Below, in pieces: positions 5,887 through 6,857 of a DNA stretch of 6,857 bases. Each line of letters starts with the position of its first letter. Position 1 is the first letter of the stretch. The position numbers and the translations under genes were made by a program. The stretch comes from JAVBKB01 sp031554275. GTDB taxonomy: Bacteria; Bacillota; Bacilli; JARBTR01. The DNA lies in assembly GCA_031554275.1 (NCBI GenBank), contig JAVBKB010000126.1, positions 1-6,857 on the forward strand, given 5' to 3'. A model generated the notes under the pieces. That model was not told where the DNA came from, did no database searches, and saw only the letters and a list, made by a program, of their open reading frames with translations.

Positions 5887-5906
5887 GAGCACTGTTTGTA
5901 TGCGGA

Positions 5907-5928
5907 TGCTGGATTGGAAAATCCAGCA
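5907..5928 (+). other. Hairpin of repeat copy 2 (GGAA tetraloop)
   Basis: This hairpin is identical to that of copy 1: a perfect 9-bp stem with a GGAA loop, in an RNA running from liaS towards liaR. Confidence 0.8.
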
Positions 5929-5948
5929 GAGCACTGTTTGTATGCGGA

Positions 5949-5970
5949 TGCTGGATTGGAAAAACCGGCA
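5949..5970 (+). other. Degenerate hairpin of repeat copy 3
   Basis: The right arm reads AAACCGGCA instead of AATCCAGCA. One change gives a G-U wobble and the other an A-A mismatch, so the stem is weakened. The left arm is unchanged, so there is no compensatory change. Confidence 0.6.
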
Positions 5971-5990
5971 GAGCACTGTTTGTATGCGGA

Positions 5991-6012
5991 TGCTGGATTG
6001 GAAAATACAGCA
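5991..6012 (+). other. Degenerate hairpin of partial repeat copy 4
   Basis: The right arm reads AATACAGCA, which gives one G-A mismatch in an otherwise 9-bp stem with the GGAA loop. The unit loses similarity a few bases further on. Confidence 0.6.
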
Positions 6013-6082
6013 GAGCAAAACCTCAACAATAAGTCACTGATTATTCAAGTGGAATGAAAACAACTAAGGGACGGAGAACAGC

Positions 6083-6715
6083 ATGATTAGAATACTGCTT
6101 GTAGATGATCACGAAATGGTTCGCATGGGTGTCCGCACCTATTTAGAAACGCAATCTGATTTTGAGGTTGTAGGTGAGGCTGAAAATGGTGAGAAAGGGG
6201 TTGCACTTGCCTTATCAACCCGACCTGATATTATTCTGATGGATCTGGTTATGGATGTCATGGATGGGGTTGAGGCAACTAAACTTATTATTGAGCAGTG
6301 GCCCGAAGCAAAGGTAATTATTGTGACGAGTTTCTTAGATGACGAGAAGCTCTATCCAGTGATTGAAGCAGGCGCTACCAGTTATTTGCTGAAAACCTCA
6401 CGAGCTAGTGATATAGTTGATGCCGTTCGTGCAACTTATAAAGGTGAATCTGTACTTGAGCCGAAAGTGACTGGCAAAATGATGACCAAAATGCGAACGA
6501 AGCAGGTAGCCCAATTACATGAAGAGTTAACAGATCGTGAAATGGAGGTACTTTTACTGATGACACAGGGGAAATCAAACCAAGAAATTGCTGATGCTCT
6601 GTTCATTGCACTGAAAACAGTCAAAACACATGTGAGCAATATTCTCATGAAATTAGAAGTTGGTGATCGAACGCAAGCAGTGATTTATGCATTTCGGCAT
6701 GAAATGTATAAATAA
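6083..6715 (+). CDS. liaR: LiaR, NarL/LuxR-family response regulator
   Basis: LiaR is the DNA-binding partner of LiaS; when phosphorylated it activates liaIH and related envelope-stress genes. The 210-residue protein has an N-terminal receiver domain (about 1-120) with the acidic pair D8/D9, phosphoacceptor D54 in ILMDLVMD, T82 and K104, all in the expected places. A linker leads to a C-terminal LuxR-type helix-turn-helix (about 146-207), recognisable from LTDREMEVLLLMTQGKSNQE (149-168) and ALKTVKTHVSNILMKL (176-191). GGAG (6073-6076) is 6 bases before the ATG. Unlike the usual arrangement, 230 bases carrying the tandem repeats separate it from liaS, so its translation cannot be directly coupled to the kinase. 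Sequence alone cannot tell LiaR from the staphylococcal orthologue VraR; the liaIH context supports LiaR. Confidence 0.93.
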   Translation: MIRILLVDDHEMVRMGVRTYLETQSDFEVVGEAENGEKGVALALSTRPDIILMDLVMDVMDGVEATKLIIEQWPEAKVIIVTSFLDDEKLYPVIEAGATSYLLKTSRASDIVDAVRATYKGESVLEPKVTGKMMTKMRTKQVAQLHEELTDREMEVLLLMTQGKSNQEIADALFIALKTVKTHVSNILMKLEVGDRTQAVIYAFRHEMYK

Positions 6716-6723
6716 AGGTGCTG

Positions 6724-6769
6724 TAATTGATGACTCGTTGGGAAGCGCGAACGAGTAAGGTTGCAATTA
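6724..6769 (+). terminator. Stem-loop downstream of liaR, possible terminator without a T-tract
   Basis: ACTCGTT (6733-6739) pairs with AACGAGT (6750-6756) around a 10-base loop, and outside it TAATTG (6724-6729) pairs with CAATTA (6764-6769). It begins 9 bases after the liaR stop. No run of T follows, so it may be a 3' stabilising or rho-assisted end rather than a classical intrinsic terminator. Confidence 0.4.
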
Positions 6770-6857
6770 GTTAATGGAAATTATCGGAAAACGAATACTT
6801 CTACACTCTTTCAACTTAATTTTCGAGAACGAGCTTCAATCGTTTCTATTCAAGGGG
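6770..6857. other. Right-end sequence with no recognised gene
   Basis: I checked both strands. All frames are short or interrupted, and no ribosome binding site with a following open frame is visible. The window ends before the next gene can be judged. Confidence 0.5.

Larger units (their letters stand above)
5863..6016 (+). repeat. 42-bp tandem repeat array between liaS and liaR
   Basis: Units start at 5863, 5905, 5947 and 5989, exactly 42 bases apart. Copies 1 and 2 are identical. Copy 3 has two substitutions. Copy 4 has one and diverges after about 28 bases (GAGCA). Each begins GATGCTGGATTGG and ends TTTGTATGCG. The unit is near 48% GC, above the flanking genes. It is 14 codons long and has no stop codon in any of the six frames; one forward frame reads repeated LENPAEHCLYADAG and another MLDWKIQQSTVCMR. 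Neither frame has a good ribosome binding site. There are no variable spacers, so it is not a CRISPR array. Confidence 0.95.

Noticed and set aside
5863..6016. CRISPR array
   Set aside because: Units are directly contiguous 42-base repeats without unique spacers, and there are no cas genes nearby.
5764..6018. Minus-strand frame across the array and the liaS end
   Set aside because: It is open only because the repeat lacks stops; it overlaps liaS and has no start signal.
5872..6057. 61-codon gene starting at TTG 5872, or the 58-codon frame from ATG 5864
   Set aside because: Neither start has a convincing ribosome binding site, and the repeat is open in every frame, so openness is not evidence for coding. 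Reported as a finding, not as a gene.
6436..6648. Minus-strand frame inside liaR
   Set aside because: It is antisense to the well-supported helix-turn-helix domain of LiaR.

Overview
This window looks like chromosomal DNA from a low-GC, Gram-positive member of the Bacillales. The evidence is AT-rich sequence, strong AGGAG-type ribosome binding sites, sigma-A-like promoters and a complete LiaFSR-type cell-envelope stress module with a LiaI/LiaH effector pair. A Planococcaceae/Bacillaceae origin is my guess; no feature fixes the genus.

Layout. (1) Positions 1-282, minus strand: the N-terminal half of MobA (molybdenum cofactor guanylyltransferase), running off the left edge, with a good promoter. 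(2) 503-1126, plus: a complete metallo-beta-lactamase-fold hydrolase of the YqgX/glyoxalase II-like group. (3) 1281-1625 and 1791-2300, minus: a small DUF6054-like protein and a predicted lipoprotein, both of unknown function. (4) 2301-2811: a 511-base gap holding an imperfect inverted repeat, a possible LiaR operator/promoter and a leader hairpin just before liaI. (5) 2812-6715, plus: liaI, liaH, a terminator followed directly by a consensus-like promoter, then liaF, liaS, an unusual 42-bp tandem-repeat array, and liaR. (6) 6716-6857: a stem-loop downstream of liaR and no recognisable gene.

How the genes fit together. By analogy with Bacillus subtilis, LiaS (membrane histidine kinase) and LiaR (LuxR-type response regulator) sense envelope damage, LiaF is the membrane-bound inhibitor of LiaS, and LiaR induces liaI-liaH, which encode a small membrane anchor and a PspA-family coiled-coil protein. 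The terminator/promoter pair between liaH and liaF suggests that the effectors and the sensory genes are separate transcription units, with sensor genes made at a basal level. B. subtilis liaG has no counterpart here.

The most unusual feature is the array at 5863-6016, between liaS and liaR. It has three full units and one partial unit of 42 bp. Each unit carries a hairpin of up to 9 bp capped by a GGAA (GNRA-type) tetraloop, and the unit has no stop codon in any of the six frames. It separates two genes that are normally adjacent or overlapping, so it could affect kinase:regulator stoichiometry, or it could be a selfish or slippage-generated repeat.
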